A stretch of 64,000 nucleotides of DNA. It comes from Croceicoccus sp. Lineage in GTDB: Bacteria; Pseudomonadota; Alphaproteobacteria; Sphingomonadales; Sphingomonadaceae. Below the pieces are notes generated by a model. That model was not told the DNA's origin. It was given only the letters and a program-made list of their open reading frames with translations, and searched no databases. The stretch spans positions 1 through 64,000 of the forward strand of contig NZMY01000050.1 in assembly GCA_002694745.1 (NCBI GenBank), given 5' to 3'. This document shows, piece after piece, positions 36,389 to 45,425 of this stretch. The first letter of the stretch is position 1, and every line of letters starts with the position of its first letter. The position numbers were made by a program, and so were the translations under genes.

Positions 36389-37249
36389 ATGACTGCCCTC
36401 GACCGCGATGCAGCGCCCTTTGGCGCGTCTGTCCCTTCCCGCCGCCCCCGCCGCCTGATGCGCGCGTTGCGCCCGTTGCGCCTTGCCGCACTGGCGCTTC
36501 CGGCCCTTGCGGTCACGGCCTGCGGCGGCAACGGCGGCGGCGCGGACACGCCCGACACCGCCTATGTCGCGCGCGATGTGGAAACGCTGTATTTCGCGGC
36601 CAAGGACCGGCTGGACCGCGGACAGGTGCAGGCCGCCGCCGCGCTGTTCGACGAGGTGGAGCGCCAGCACCCCTATTCCGAATGGGCCCGCCGCGCCCAG
36701 CTGATGAGCGCGTTTTCCTATTATGTCGCACGCGATTACACCTCGGCGATCCGGGCGGCGCAGCGCTTCCTGTCGATCCACCCGGGCAACAAGGACGCGC
36801 CCTATGCGCAGTACCTGATCGCGCTGTGCTATTACGAGCAGATCAGCGACGTGCAGCGCGACCAGGCGATCACGCTGCAGGCCAAGCAGGCGCTGACCGA
36901 AGTGATCCGCCGCTATCCCAGCAGCGGCTATGCCGCCGATGCGCAGCTCAAGCTCGACCTTGTCAACGATCACCTTGCGGGCAAGGAAATGACGATCGGG
37001 CGCTTTTACCAGAAGAGCGGGCGCTGGCTCGCCTCGACCCTGCGCTTCCGCGAGGTGGTCGACGAATACCAGACCACCAGCCACACGGCCGAGGCGCTCT
37101 ACCGGCTGACCGAAAGCTATCTCGCCATCGGCCTGCCCGAGGAAGCGAAGAAGAGCGCCGCCGTGCTGGGCGCGAACTATCCGGGCAGCGAATGGTACGA
37201 AAAGGCCTATGAGCTGATGGAAGACAAGGCCGGCGATTACGTGAGCTGA
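36389..37249 (+). CDS. bamD: Outer membrane assembly lipoprotein BamD
   Basis: Lipoprotein of 286 residues of the BAM complex that inserts beta-barrel proteins into the outer membrane. A long N-terminal leader ends in the lipobox AVTAC (Cys near residue 48), and the mature part carries five TPR-like repeats with the typical YxxAxxxLxxG pattern (ETLYFAAKDRLDRGQVQAAAALFDEV and the ALCYYEQISDVQRDQ region). The ATG at 36389 is chosen; a later ATG just before the hydrophobic core is possible. Essential in other proteobacteria. Confidence 0.92.
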   Translation: MTALDRDAAPFGASVPSRRPRRLMRALRPLRLAALALPALAVTACGGNGGGADTPDTAYVARDVETLYFAAKDRLDRGQVQAAAALFDEVERQHPYSEWARRAQLMSAFSYYVARDYTSAIRAAQRFLSIHPGNKDAPYAQYLIALCYYEQISDVQRDQAITLQAKQALTEVIRRYPSSGYAADAQLKLDLVNDHLAGKEMTIGRFYQKSGRWLASTLRFREVVDEYQTTSHTAEALYRLTESYLAIGLPEEAKKSAAVLGANYPGSEWYEKAYELMEDKAGDYVS

Positions 37250-37420
37250 TCGGGCGCGCGCTTTTTAGGCGCTTGCATCGGGCTGCCGCCGAGGCCAGTC
37301 GTTTATCGGTAACGGACATTCGGTTCGGCCTGACGGCCCGAGGATGTGCATGTGCCCGAGGCGCAGATGGGCATGCATGCCGCAGCCGCCGGTCTTGAAC
37401 GGGCAGGGAAGGGGCCAGCC

Positions 37421-37900
37421 ATGACCAGCATCTACGACTTCAGCGCCGCAAGGCCCGACGGCAGCGCGGTGCCGCTCTCCGACTATCGCGGCAAGGTCAT
37501 GCTGATCGTCAATACCGCCAGCCGGTGCGGTTTCACCCCGCAATATGAAGGGCTGGAGCGGCTTTATCGCGACTTGCAGGATCGCGGACTGGTGGTGCTG
37601 GGATTTCCCTGCAACCAGTTCGGCAAGCAGGAGCCGGGCTCGGCGGACGAGATCGCCAGCTTCTGTTCGCTGAACTATGGCGTCACCTTTCCGCTGTTCG
37701 CGAAGATCGACGTCAACGGGCCCGGTGCCGCGCCGCTCTACGAATGGCTCAAGGCCGAGGCGCCCGGCCTGCTGGGGAGCGAGGCGATCAAGTGGAACTT
37801 CACCAAGTTCCTGGTCGGGCGCGACGGGCAGGTGGCCGACCGCTTTGCCCCCACGACCAAGCCCGAGGCCTTGCGCGGCGCGATCGAGGCGCTGCTTTGA
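37421..37900 (+). CDS. Glutathione peroxidase family protein
   Basis: Thiol peroxidase of 159 residues. The peroxidatic cysteine is in NTASRCGFTPQYEGLE, and the GFPCNQFGKQEPG (resolving Cys) and WNFTKFLVGRDG motifs are present, so it is a Cys-type GPx that probably uses thioredoxin as reductant. It detoxifies peroxides in the cytoplasm. AGGGAAGGGG precedes the ATG at 37421; the upstream frame is not part of the gene. Confidence 0.93.
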   Translation: MTSIYDFSAARPDGSAVPLSDYRGKVMLIVNTASRCGFTPQYEGLERLYRDLQDRGLVVLGFPCNQFGKQEPGSADEIASFCSLNYGVTFPLFAKIDVNGPGAAPLYEWLKAEAPGLLGSEAIKWNFTKFLVGRDGQVADRFAPTTKPEALRGAIEALL

Positions 37901-37960
37901 TTTAAATCGTTCTGGCGCAAATCATATTGTGCTTTGCCGATTTGGCGGCATGTTCGGCCC

Positions 37961-38392
37961 ATGGGTTCGCAGGAAAAATTCCTGATCGCGCTTGCGCTGA
38001 TCGGCGTGGCGGGCGGCGTGCTGCTGGCCGGTGAGATGAACGGATCGGGCTTCGGCGGCGCGCAGGCCGCGCTTTCGGTCGATCCCGCCGAGCTGAACAG
38101 GCATCCGCGCGGACCGCTCCCCAAGACGAAACCGGCGAGCTGGATCACCGAATATCCCAGCGGCGCGCTGCAGGCGGAATTGCAGGGCAGGCTGGTCACT
38201 CGGCTGGAGGTGGACGCGTTCGGCGAAGTCTCCACCTGCGAGGTGGTGGAGTCGAGCGGCGTGAAGGCGTTCGACCGGCGCAGCTGCGCCGCGCTGGTCA
38301 ATAATGCGCGCTTCTACCCGGCGCTGAACGAGGACCAGCAGCCAGTGAAGTCGGACTATGTCCAGACGGTCCGCTACGTGATTCCGGAATGA
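37961..38392 (+). CDS. TonB-C-like periplasmic domain protein
   Basis: Protein of 143 residues with an N-terminal membrane anchor (about 6-24) and a periplasmic domain resembling the TonB C-terminal fold: GRLVTRLEVDAFGEVSTCEVVESSGVKAFDRRSCAALVNNARFYPA. It lacks the proline-rich spacer and the ExbBD neighbours of a full TonB, so active-transport energising is unlikely without proof. It follows the gpx gene and converges on the MscS gene with 7 bp between stops. Confidence 0.75.
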   Translation: MGSQEKFLIALALIGVAGGVLLAGEMNGSGFGGAQAALSVDPAELNRHPRGPLPKTKPASWITEYPSGALQAELQGRLVTRLEVDAFGEVSTCEVVESSGVKAFDRRSCAALVNNARFYPALNEDQQPVKSDYVQTVRYVIPE

Positions 38393-38399
38393 CGCGTTT

Positions 38400-40184
38400 T
38401 CACCCCTCGTTCCCGGCTAGATCCATGCGCACTTCGCGCTCGCGCGGCAGATAGGCGGGCGCCGGTTCGTTGCCGGCCGCGGCATCGCGCGCGGCGGCGG
38501 CCTTCAGCATATATTCGCGCATCCGGCAGTGCATCGCCCATCCGCGTTTCGGATCGGGTGAGTTCGCCACCATGCGCAGCACCATGGCCGAGGCATTGTG
38601 GTCGACGACCTGCAGCTTTGCCTCGTCCTTGTCGATCACGTCCTCGTCACCCTCGACGAATTCGCCGAAATCCTCGCGCAGCGCGTCGATGTCGGCGCGG
38701 TGGTCGAGGTGGAGATGCGCGATCATGGTGAGGCTGGCATCCTCCTTGGTCCAGTTCTCGAAGCTCGACTGCACGAATTCGCCCACGGGGACCATGATGC
38801 GCCGCCCGTCCCATGTGCGCAGGCGCAGATGGGTGAAGCCGATCTTCTCGACATAGCACCAGCGGCCTTCGAACTCGACGGCGTCGCCGATCCGCGCGGT
38901 CTTGGCAAAGGCGATCTGGAGCGAGGCCATGATGTCGCTGAGCAGCGTGCGCGCGGCAAAGGCGAGGACGAGGGTGAACAGCCCCGCCGATGCCAGCAGC
39001 GAGAAGCCCAGCGTCTCGGTCAGGTCGGTCTGGACCAGCACGATGCCGATGCCCAGCAGCAGCACGATGACGATCGCCATGCGCCGCACCGCCGAGAGCG
39101 TGGTGTAGTAATTGCGGTCGCGTTCGTGGTCGGGCTGCGAGATATCGTCGATCTGGCTGTCGGCCACCCGGTCGAGGATCGCTTCGAGCACGGAAAGCAC
39201 CACCGCCGCGATGGCTGCGACGATCAGCAGGGTCTGCAGCGGATCGAGGATGGTGTTCACAAGCCCTGAGAAGGTGAACACCATGCCGCGCACCAGCGCG
39301 AAGGTCCCGGCAAAGGCGAACAGCGCCGCCGGGGTGCGGATCGCGTTCAATATGCGCGCCGCGATGGTGCCGCTGTAATGCGAGCGGAAATCGCCGATCG
39401 CCCGCCACGTCAACGCCGCCGCGCCGAATGCGATCAGCATCACCAGCGGCAGCGCGATCACTTCCCACCACGCCAGCGTCCAGAACGCCTGTTCGCGCAG
39501 CGCGGGCGGCAGCGCGCGTTCAAGCTGCGTCGGCCCGTATTGCCGGTAGAGCGCGGGCACGTTCTGCACCGTCTGGCTGGCGAACAGCCACACCGGGTCC
39601 TGCCCGTCCTGCTGCAGCCGCGCGATGCGGATCGATGTGCCGCGATCGTTGGTCTCGATCCGGCCAAGGCGGATATTGCGCCGCGCGGTGCCCGCCATCG
39701 GGTCCTTGTCGCTGCTGGTCGTGTCGACCGCGTCGGGACGGTCGGGCAGGGCGGCCCAGTTCACCATCACCGATCCGCGCACCACGTCGTACAACATGGC
39801 GGCGAGCTTTGGCCCCTGCTCGCGCTGCTGCGCCGGGGTCAGATGCGTCATGTCGAGCGCATAGCCGGCGCGCACCCAGTCTCCCTCGGCCCCGGCATCC
39901 ATGAAGCTTTCCATCAGCGCCTGCGGGGTGTCGCGGTAGAAATCGTCGGGAGGGGGCGCGATGCCGCCGTTCAGCGTGTCGATCTTGTAGACATAGGGAT
40001 CGCTGGAGATCGCCGCATTGCCCTGCGCCTGCGCGCTGCCTGCGAACGCGATCAGGGCGAGCGCCGCGAGGAGCAGCGCCACAAGTCGCGCGAAAGCCAT
40101 ATGCGCGGCAGGCTGGGCCCTATGCGCGCCAGGCCGGCGGGGGGCACTGCGCCCAGCGGAAAGATCGGTCACAAGTTCACCCAT
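38400..40184 (-). CDS. Mechanosensitive ion channel (MscS family)
   Basis: Membrane protein of about 594 residues. An exported N-terminal periplasmic part (signal about 30-53) precedes several transmembrane segments; the pore helix and beta domain are marked by LLSDIMASLQIAFAKTARIGDAVEFEGRWCYVEKIGFTHLRLRTWDGRRIMVP. Such channels open under membrane tension to release osmolytes. The ATG at 40184 has a GGGGGAGG site upstream; the ATG at 40100 gives a tighter signal peptide and cannot be excluded. Convergent with the TonB-C-like gene. Confidence 0.85.
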   Translation of the reverse strand: MGELVTDLSAGRSAPRRPGAHRAQPAAHMAFARLVALLLAALALIAFAGSAQAQGNAAISSDPYVYKIDTLNGGIAPPPDDFYRDTPQALMESFMDAGAEGDWVRAGYALDMTHLTPAQQREQGPKLAAMLYDVVRGSVMVNWAALPDRPDAVDTTSSDKDPMAGTARRNIRLGRIETNDRGTSIRIARLQQDGQDPVWLFASQTVQNVPALYRQYGPTQLERALPPALREQAFWTLAWWEVIALPLVMLIAFGAAALTWRAIGDFRSHYSGTIAARILNAIRTPAALFAFAGTFALVRGMVFTFSGLVNTILDPLQTLLIVAAIAAVVLSVLEAILDRVADSQIDDISQPDHERDRNYYTTLSAVRRMAIVIVLLLGIGIVLVQTDLTETLGFSLLASAGLFTLVLAFAARTLLSDIMASLQIAFAKTARIGDAVEFEGRWCYVEKIGFTHLRLRTWDGRRIMVPVGEFVQSSFENWTKEDASLTMIAHLHLDHRADIDALREDFGEFVEGDEDVIDKDEAKLQVVDHNASAMVLRMVANSPDPKRGWAMHCRMREYMLKAAAARDAAAGNEPAPAYLPREREVRMDLAGNEG

Positions 40185-40850
40185 GCGGTTTCAGGCCTCC
40201 CCCGAACCCGGCCGCAGACAGGCTGCTTGCGAAAAAAGCGCCGGCGTTCTGTCCTTTCAATCGGCTCGCCGCCATTTTGTGCCCGTATCCGCCACGCTGC
40301 CCGCCACGCTGTCCCGCCGTGGGCCGAGGATGCGGCCGGGGATGAGGCAGGCGCGATGCGGCTGGGGGGCAGGCGCGGGCGGTTGCCATGGCCGCGCTCG
40401 ATTCGCGCGTGGCGGGGCGGCGCGGCGTGCGGTGCGCCTATGGAAATCGGTCCCGCCGCACCCCATATTTCGGAAGCGGCCGGGCGATCACATAGCGGTG
40501 GAAAAGTTTTTTTAACGCCCACGCGGCTCTTGCAACGCTCTTGCCGCAAGGCGCTGCGCTTTGGGGCAAGCCCCTGCGGCTCGCTTCGGTGGAAAACTTG
40601 CGCTTGCTTGGCCGGGCGGTTGAGGCACTATCCCTAGCGGTCGGCTGATGAAGCGACCCGCAAGACCTTGTGCAGCGCGATGCTGCCGATTTTCCCGGCA
40701 AAAGCGGGAAATGACCGGGATGGCGGGGCTTTGGCGTGAAAGCGCACGGCCGGATGGGGCTCAATTGGATGGAACCGGTCGCTTACGAAAACCGGGCCCG
40801 ACATGCGCCCTTTTATGAATTGCGATGATGACAGGACCGGGGCGGCGACA
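40185..40850. other. Gene-free region upstream of nrdA
   Basis: No gene is supported in these 666 bp. Two copies of CGGTGGAAAA(G/C)TT lie at 40496-40508 and 40587-40599, 91 bp apart; read on the minus strand they contain TTTTCCACC, one mismatch from the relaxed DnaA box TTWTNCACA. A hairpin TTTCCCG-GCAAAAG-CGGGAAA is at 40691-40711. The sequence has many G- and C-rich short inverted repeats around 40540-40580. No NrdR box (ACACWATATATWGTGT) is recognised by eye. Confidence 0.5.
40691..40711. other. Hairpin in the nrdA leader
   Basis: Perfect 7-bp stem TTTCCCG / CGGGAAA with the loop GCAAAAG, about 140 bp before the nrdA start. It could be a leader-RNA or operator feature; function unknown. 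Confidence 0.5.
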
Positions 40851-42836
40851 ATGGATTTCAGAAACGGTGATGCAGGCCATGATGCGGAAGTTCCGACTGG
40901 AGATGTTCAGGTGAGCAGCAGCGACCTCGACACGGCAACCGCACCCGATGGCGCGCTGGAAAAGGCGGGCGAGGTGCTGGCGAAAGCCATGGCGGACGCG
41001 TCCTCCAAAAAGGCGCTGTCGTCCAAGGACGTGGCCGAGCGCCGCTTCACCATCGTCACCGATCCCGCCCGCGATGCCAAGCTGACCGAGTTCGGCAAGG
41101 AAACGCTGCAGGACCGTTACCTGCTGCCCGGCGAATCCTATCAGGACCTGTTCGCCCGCGTCGCCGATGCCTATGCCGACGACCAGGAGCATGCGCAGCG
41201 GCTTTACGACTATATCTCGAAATTGTGGTTCATGCCCGCGACCCCCGTGCTGTCGAACGGCGGCACCGGGCGCGGCCTGCCGATCTCGTGCTATCTGAAC
41301 AGCGTCGACGACAGCCTCGAGGGCATCGTCTCGACCTGGAACGAGAATGTGTGGCTCGCCTCGCGCGGGGGCGGCATCGGCACATACTGGGGCAATGTGC
41401 GCGGGATCGGCGAGCCGGTCGGCCTCAACGGCAAGACCAGCGGCATCATTCCCTTCGTGCGGGTGATGGACAGCCTGACGCTGGCGATCAGCCAGGGTTC
41501 GTTGCGGCGCGGCTCGGCGGCCTGCTATATCGACGTGCACCACCCGGAGATCGAGGAATTCCTCGAGATCCGCACCACTACGGGCGATTTCAACCGCAAG
41601 GCGCTGAACCTGCATCACGGCGTGCTCTTGACCGACGAGTTCATGGAAGCGGTGCGCGACGGAGCCGATTTCGACCTCAAGAGCCCCAAGGACGGCTCGG
41701 TGCGCTCGACCGTCAGCGCCCGCGCCCTGTTCCAGAAGCTGGTCGAGGTGCGGCTGCGCACCGGCGAGCCCTATTTCGTGTTCTCGGACACGGTGAACCG
41801 CATGATGCCCAAGCATCACCGCGATCTGGGGCTGAAGGTTTCGACCTCGAACCTGTGTTCGGAAATCACCCTGCCCACCGGCAAGGACCATCACGGCAAA
41901 GACCGCACCGCGGTGTGCTGCCTGTCTTCGCTCAACCTGGAAACCTGGGACGAGTGGAACGGCGACAAGCGCTTCATCGAGGACGTGCTGCGCTTCCTCG
42001 ACAACGTGCTGCTGGACTATATCGACCGCGCGCCGGAGGAGATGGAGAACGCCAAATATGCCGCCGCGCGCGAGCGTTCGGTCGGCATGGGCGTGATGGG
42101 TTTCCATTCGTTCCTGCAGTCCAAGGGCATCGGGTTCGAGAGCGCGATGGCGAAGGCGATGAACCTCAAGATGTTCAAGCACATCAACGCCAAGGCGAAC
42201 GAGGCGTCGATGATGCTGGCCAAGGAGCGCGGACCGTGCCCCGACGCCGAGGAAATGGGCGCGATGGAGCGCTTCAGCTGCAAGATGGCGATCGCGCCGA
42301 CCGCGTCGATCAGCATCATTTGCGGCGGCACCAGCGCCTGCATCGAACCGATCCCGGCGAATATCTACACGCACAAGACGCTGTCGGGCAGCTTCGTGGT
42401 CAAGAACCCCTATCTCCAGAAGATGCTGGCGGAAAAGTCCAAGGATTCGGCCAATGTCTGGAACTCGATCCTCGAACGCGGCGGGTCGGTCCAGCATCTC
42501 GACTTCCTGACGCCCGAAGAAAAGGCGGTCTTCAAGACCAGCTTCGAGATCGACCAGCGCTGGCTGCTCGAATTCGCGGCGGACCGCACGCCCTTCATCG
42601 ACCAGGCGCAGAGCCTCAACCTCTTCATCCCGGCCGATGTCGACAAGTGGGACCTCCTCATGCTGCATTTCCGCGCGTGGGAGATGGGGATCAAGTCGCT
42701 CTATTACCTGCGGTCGAAATCGGTGCAGCGCGCCGGTTTCGCAGGCGGGGTCGAGGCGGACAACACCATCGACGCAGCCAAGTACGAGCTGAACACCGGC
42801 GAGACCGATTACGAGGAATGCCTCGCCTGCCAGTAG
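40851..42836 (+). CDS. nrdA: Ribonucleoside-diphosphate reductase alpha subunit (class I)
   Basis: Catalytic subunit of 661 residues that reduces ribonucleoside diphosphates. The active-site cysteines are recognisable: Cys in PISCYLN (near residue 148), the thiyl Cys in STSNLCSEITLPTG and the partner Cys in CCLSSLNL; the C-terminal shuttle CLAC is at 657-660. There is no N-terminal ATP-cone. ATG at 40851 with GGGGCGG upstream is preferred; 40803 is also possible. A beta subunit gene would be expected directly downstream; instead a terminator follows and the next gene is an opposite-strand AraC regulator. The partner gene nrdB must be elsewhere. Confidence 0.93.
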   Translation: MDFRNGDAGHDAEVPTGDVQVSSSDLDTATAPDGALEKAGEVLAKAMADASSKKALSSKDVAERRFTIVTDPARDAKLTEFGKETLQDRYLLPGESYQDLFARVADAYADDQEHAQRLYDYISKLWFMPATPVLSNGGTGRGLPISCYLNSVDDSLEGIVSTWNENVWLASRGGGIGTYWGNVRGIGEPVGLNGKTSGIIPFVRVMDSLTLAISQGSLRRGSAACYIDVHHPEIEEFLEIRTTTGDFNRKALNLHHGVLLTDEFMEAVRDGADFDLKSPKDGSVRSTVSARALFQKLVEVRLRTGEPYFVFSDTVNRMMPKHHRDLGLKVSTSNLCSEITLPTGKDHHGKDRTAVCCLSSLNLETWDEWNGDKRFIEDVLRFLDNVLLDYIDRAPEEMENAKYAAARERSVGMGVMGFHSFLQSKGIGFESAMAKAMNLKMFKHINAKANEASMMLAKERGPCPDAEEMGAMERFSCKMAIAPTASISIICGGTSACIEPIPANIYTHKTLSGSFVVKNPYLQKMLAEKSKDSANVWNSILERGGSVQHLDFLTPEEKAVFKTSFEIDQRWLLEFAADRTPFIDQAQSLNLFIPADVDKWDLLMLHFRAWEMGIKSLYYLRSKSVQRAGFAGGVEADNTIDAAKYELNTGETDYEECLACQ

Positions 42837-42873
42837 ACGGACCCGGCGCGAAAACGCGGGCTTTAATCGAGAC

Positions 42874-42905
42874 AGGGCAAGGCGCTGTAGTGCCTTGCCC
42901 TTTTT
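42874..42905 (+). terminator. Terminator after nrdA
   Basis: Perfect 10-bp stem AGGGCAAGGC / GCCTTGCCCT around an 8-base loop followed by TTTT, 38 bp after the nrdA stop. It separates nrdA from the convergent AraC gene, so no cotranscribed nrdB follows. Confidence 0.92.
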
Positions 42906-42936
42906 CGTGTTGGCGAAGAACGCCGCGCCAAGTGAC

Positions 42937-43917
42937 CTATCGGTGATGTCGCAGGGTGTCGGAAGGGTTCTCGCCAAAAGCCTGACGGTATTTCTGCGCG
43001 AATGTGCCGAGGTTCGAAAAGCCGCAGTGAATGCCGATCCCGGTCACGGTCATGCCCGGTGCCGGGCACATCAGCATGTCGCGCGCGTGCCGAAGCCGTA
43101 CCCGGTTCACATAGACCATCGGTGAATAGCCATAGGTGCGCCTGAACAGGTGAAACAGGCTGCGGGCGCTGGTCTGCGACGCGACCGACAATGCCTCTAT
43201 CGTGAGCGGTTCGTTCCAATGCGCTTCGATGAAATCCACCGCGCGCTTCACCTGCCAGGGCGCAGCCGCGCGGGGCCTGCCGCGCAGCAGATGGCTGTAG
43301 TTATGCTCATAGGCTTCGAGATAGGAGACGAGGATCGCCTGCTCGAGTTCGGCAAGCATCAGCGGTGCGAAGTCCGCCATGCGATTGTCCAGTTCGCCGA
43401 TCAGCAGGCGGACAAGCCTTGCCTGCGCGGCCAGCAGGTCTTGATTGCCGCTGGGCCCCGCCATCATGACGGGCGGATCGACCGGCTGGCCGATCATGGC
43501 GGCAAGCTTGGCCGAAAGCACATTGGGGGCGATCCGGAGCGCGAGGTGGCGGAAGCCGTCGCCATATTCGAGTTTCATTTCGGTGCCCGGGCCTGCCGCC
43601 GTGCCGTAATCCTTGCCGACGATGACATCCTTGCCCAGCGCGGAGACATTGCCGCTGCCCGACAAGGGGATGCCTTGAACGAAGCAGTCGAACTGGTCCA
43701 TGACGACGCTGACGGGTGCGCCATAGTCGAGATATGTCAGGCCGATCGACGACAATTGGCAGCTGTTGATCACGCCGCTGAACTGGCGGCTGGAATCCGG
43801 CAGATCGAAATGCCGCACGGCGAAGCTTGCGCCCAGCCACTGGCTCACCTCATCCGGGTCGCGCGTTTTCAGCACGCCGTGTCCCCCAAGAAAATTCAAC
43901 GACAGCCCCCTTGCCAC
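42937..43917 (-). CDS. AraC family transcriptional regulator
   Basis: Protein of 326 residues. An N-terminal AraC-binding-like domain (about 1-200, with VMDQFDCFVQGIPLSGSGNVS) is followed by the AraC DNA-binding domain with two helix-turn-helix motifs (about 225-326: LTIEALSVASQTSARSLFHLFRRTYGYSPMVYVNRVRLRHARDML, then VTGIGIHCGFSNLGTFAQKYRQAFGENPSD). This layout is typical of AraC proteins that respond to aromatic or small-molecule ligands. Its target operon is not adjacent; the divergent response regulator is a candidate partner. Confidence 0.88.
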   Translation of the reverse strand: MARGLSLNFLGGHGVLKTRDPDEVSQWLGASFAVRHFDLPDSSRQFSGVINSCQLSSIGLTYLDYGAPVSVVMDQFDCFVQGIPLSGSGNVSALGKDVIVGKDYGTAAGPGTEMKLEYGDGFRHLALRIAPNVLSAKLAAMIGQPVDPPVMMAGPSGNQDLLAAQARLVRLLIGELDNRMADFAPLMLAELEQAILVSYLEAYEHNYSHLLRGRPRAAAPWQVKRAVDFIEAHWNEPLTIEALSVASQTSARSLFHLFRRTYGYSPMVYVNRVRLRHARDMLMCPAPGMTVTGIGIHCGFSNLGTFAQKYRQAFGENPSDTLRHHR

Positions 43918-44181
43918 GCTGGTGATCGCAATCGTGTCGTCGGCCCACTCCGACGACGGTTTTTGCAGTATCCGGACAATTGCTTCCTGTAACCTTATAT
44001 CGTGCTGTCCACTTCGCCACTATTGAATGCGCGTCCGCCACAGAATTGATGCGGATAGCGAAACGCATCCGCTGTATTCCTTTACGAATATGCGGTGGCG
44101 GCGACGCTGAATGCTGGCGTGCAACCTGATCTTCCCGGTGAAGTCTATGCGACACGAAGCGCCGGCGAAGTTTGTTCGGAA

Positions 44182-44847
44182 ATGGGATCGCGGGTTGTGG
44201 GTAGTCCAATCAGGCGGATCGTCCTGGCAGACGGTCATGAGATGATACGGCTTGGCGTCCGTTCGATCCTTTCGGCCCATCCTCACTGGCAAATCGTGGG
44301 GGAGGCTTCGAACGGGCGCGACGCGCTCGACCTCATCAGGTCCGCAAGGCCCGATATCGTCATCGTGGATTATTCGCTGTCTGCCATGAACGGGCTGGAG
44401 CTGACCCGCACGGTCAAGAAGGAACTGCCGCGGACCGAGATCCTGATCTTCACCATGCACGACCGCGACGATATCTTGGCCGAGGTTCTGCTGGCGGGGG
44501 CGCGCGGATATCTTTTCAAATCGGACACCAGCAAGCAGCTCGTGAACGCGGTCGAGGCGCTTGCGGTCAATCGGCCCTATTTTTCGGGCAAGGTATCCCA
44601 GACACTGCTCGACCGGTTCGTCCAGATGGCGTCGCGCGATGGAACGGCGGGGACACTGACGCCGCGTGAGCGGGAGATCGTGCAACTGATCGCAGAGGGC
44701 CAGCTGAACAAGCAGATCGGCGCTATCCTGGGTATCTCAGTCAAGACCGTCGAGACGCATCGAGCGGCTGTCATGCAAAAGCTCGAGCTCAAGAATTCGA
44801 CCGAGCTTATTCGTTACGCGGTGCGCAATCACATCATCGAACCGTGA
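44182..44847 (+). CDS. NarL/LuxR family response regulator (orphan)
   Basis: Response regulator of about 221 residues. The receiver domain runs from about residue 10 to 125 with phosphoacceptor Asp in IVIVDYSLSAMNG and conserved Lys in YLFKSD; a LuxR helix-turn-helix (LTPREREIVQLIAEGQLNKQIGAILGISVKTVETHRAAVMQKLELKN) is at about 155-205. No histidine kinase gene is adjacent. The ATG at 44182 is chosen because upstream sequence does not fit a receiver; a GTG at 44095 would add 29 residues. Divergent from the AraC gene over a 264-bp spacer that is less GC-rich than its surroundings. Confidence 0.88.
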   Translation: MGSRVVGSPIRRIVLADGHEMIRLGVRSILSAHPHWQIVGEASNGRDALDLIRSARPDIVIVDYSLSAMNGLELTRTVKKELPRTEILIFTMHDRDDILAEVLLAGARGYLFKSDTSKQLVNAVEALAVNRPYFSGKVSQTLLDRFVQMASRDGTAGTLTPREREIVQLIAEGQLNKQIGAILGISVKTVETHRAAVMQKLELKNSTELIRYAVRNHIIEP

Positions 44848-44914
44848 TGCCGCCGGGTTCCCGGCCATCCGAGAAACCCAGCCTTTGAGTAGTGCGGTGC
44901 CGCCTTTCAGGACG

Positions 44915-45217
44915 TCATCGCCTCCGCAGCTCCGCTTCGCGCCGCACGCTCGCGCTGCGTTTCCAGCCGCCGAGAAGCAGGAAAAACCCCGCAAAGGCCG
45001 AGAAGGCGAGCCAGCTGCCGACGATCTTGTGTGCTGGCCAGGCAAACTGGGTGCCGTGCTCCATTGCCTGCTGGATCCGCATGAAAACACGGCAGGCAAT
45101 GTCCAATGCCGCCACGAGCAGTATGGCTGCGACGCTTTTCAGGTTTAGCCGTTCGATGCTGGCGCCGATGACATAGAAGCCAATCATCCAGATCAGGGAA
45201 ATCATGCTGTTTCGCAT
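44915..45217 (-). CDS. Small membrane protein of unknown function
   Basis: Protein of 100 residues with probably three hydrophobic segments (about 5-20, 27-42 and 67-83) and a basic tail (SVRREAELRRR). No named family is recognised. The start is an ATG at 45217 with no good ribosome-binding site; an ATG four codons later is equally possible. Convergent with the response regulator gene. Confidence 0.5.
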   Translation of the reverse strand: MRNSMISLIWMIGFYVIGASIERLNLKSVAAILLVAALDIACRVFMRIQQAMEHGTQFAWPAHKIVGSWLAFSAFAGFFLLLGGWKRSASVRREAELRRR

Positions 45218-45354
45218 TCAGCCAGGCGGGAATCGCACAATCATCGCAGTTCGGGCTTAAGGAAAGATGATGGCCGAGGCCGCGTGCCTGCCCTTTGATG
45301 AGCCACCGGGTCGGCGATTCCTGCCGTGTCGTGCCTCTCGGTCCGGCCACGACT

Positions 45355-45381
45355 GAGGCCGAGGCAATATGCCCCGGCCTC
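45355..45381 (-). terminator. Strong hairpin downstream of the adhesin gene
   Basis: Inverted repeat GAGGCCGAGGC / GCCCCGGCCTC (one mismatch) around AATAT, about 45 bp after the adhesin stop. There is no T-run after it on the minus strand, so it is a possible transcript end, not a proven one. Confidence 0.4.
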
Positions 45382-45425
45382 CTTCCTGGTCCGCAGGAAG
45401 AACCCGTGAACCCGCGTTGCCGCCG

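Noticed and set aside
39378-40637. 419-residue plus-strand frame over the MscS gene and nrdA upstream region
   Set aside because: Shadow of the MscS gene on the other strand, Arg/His-rich, no match.
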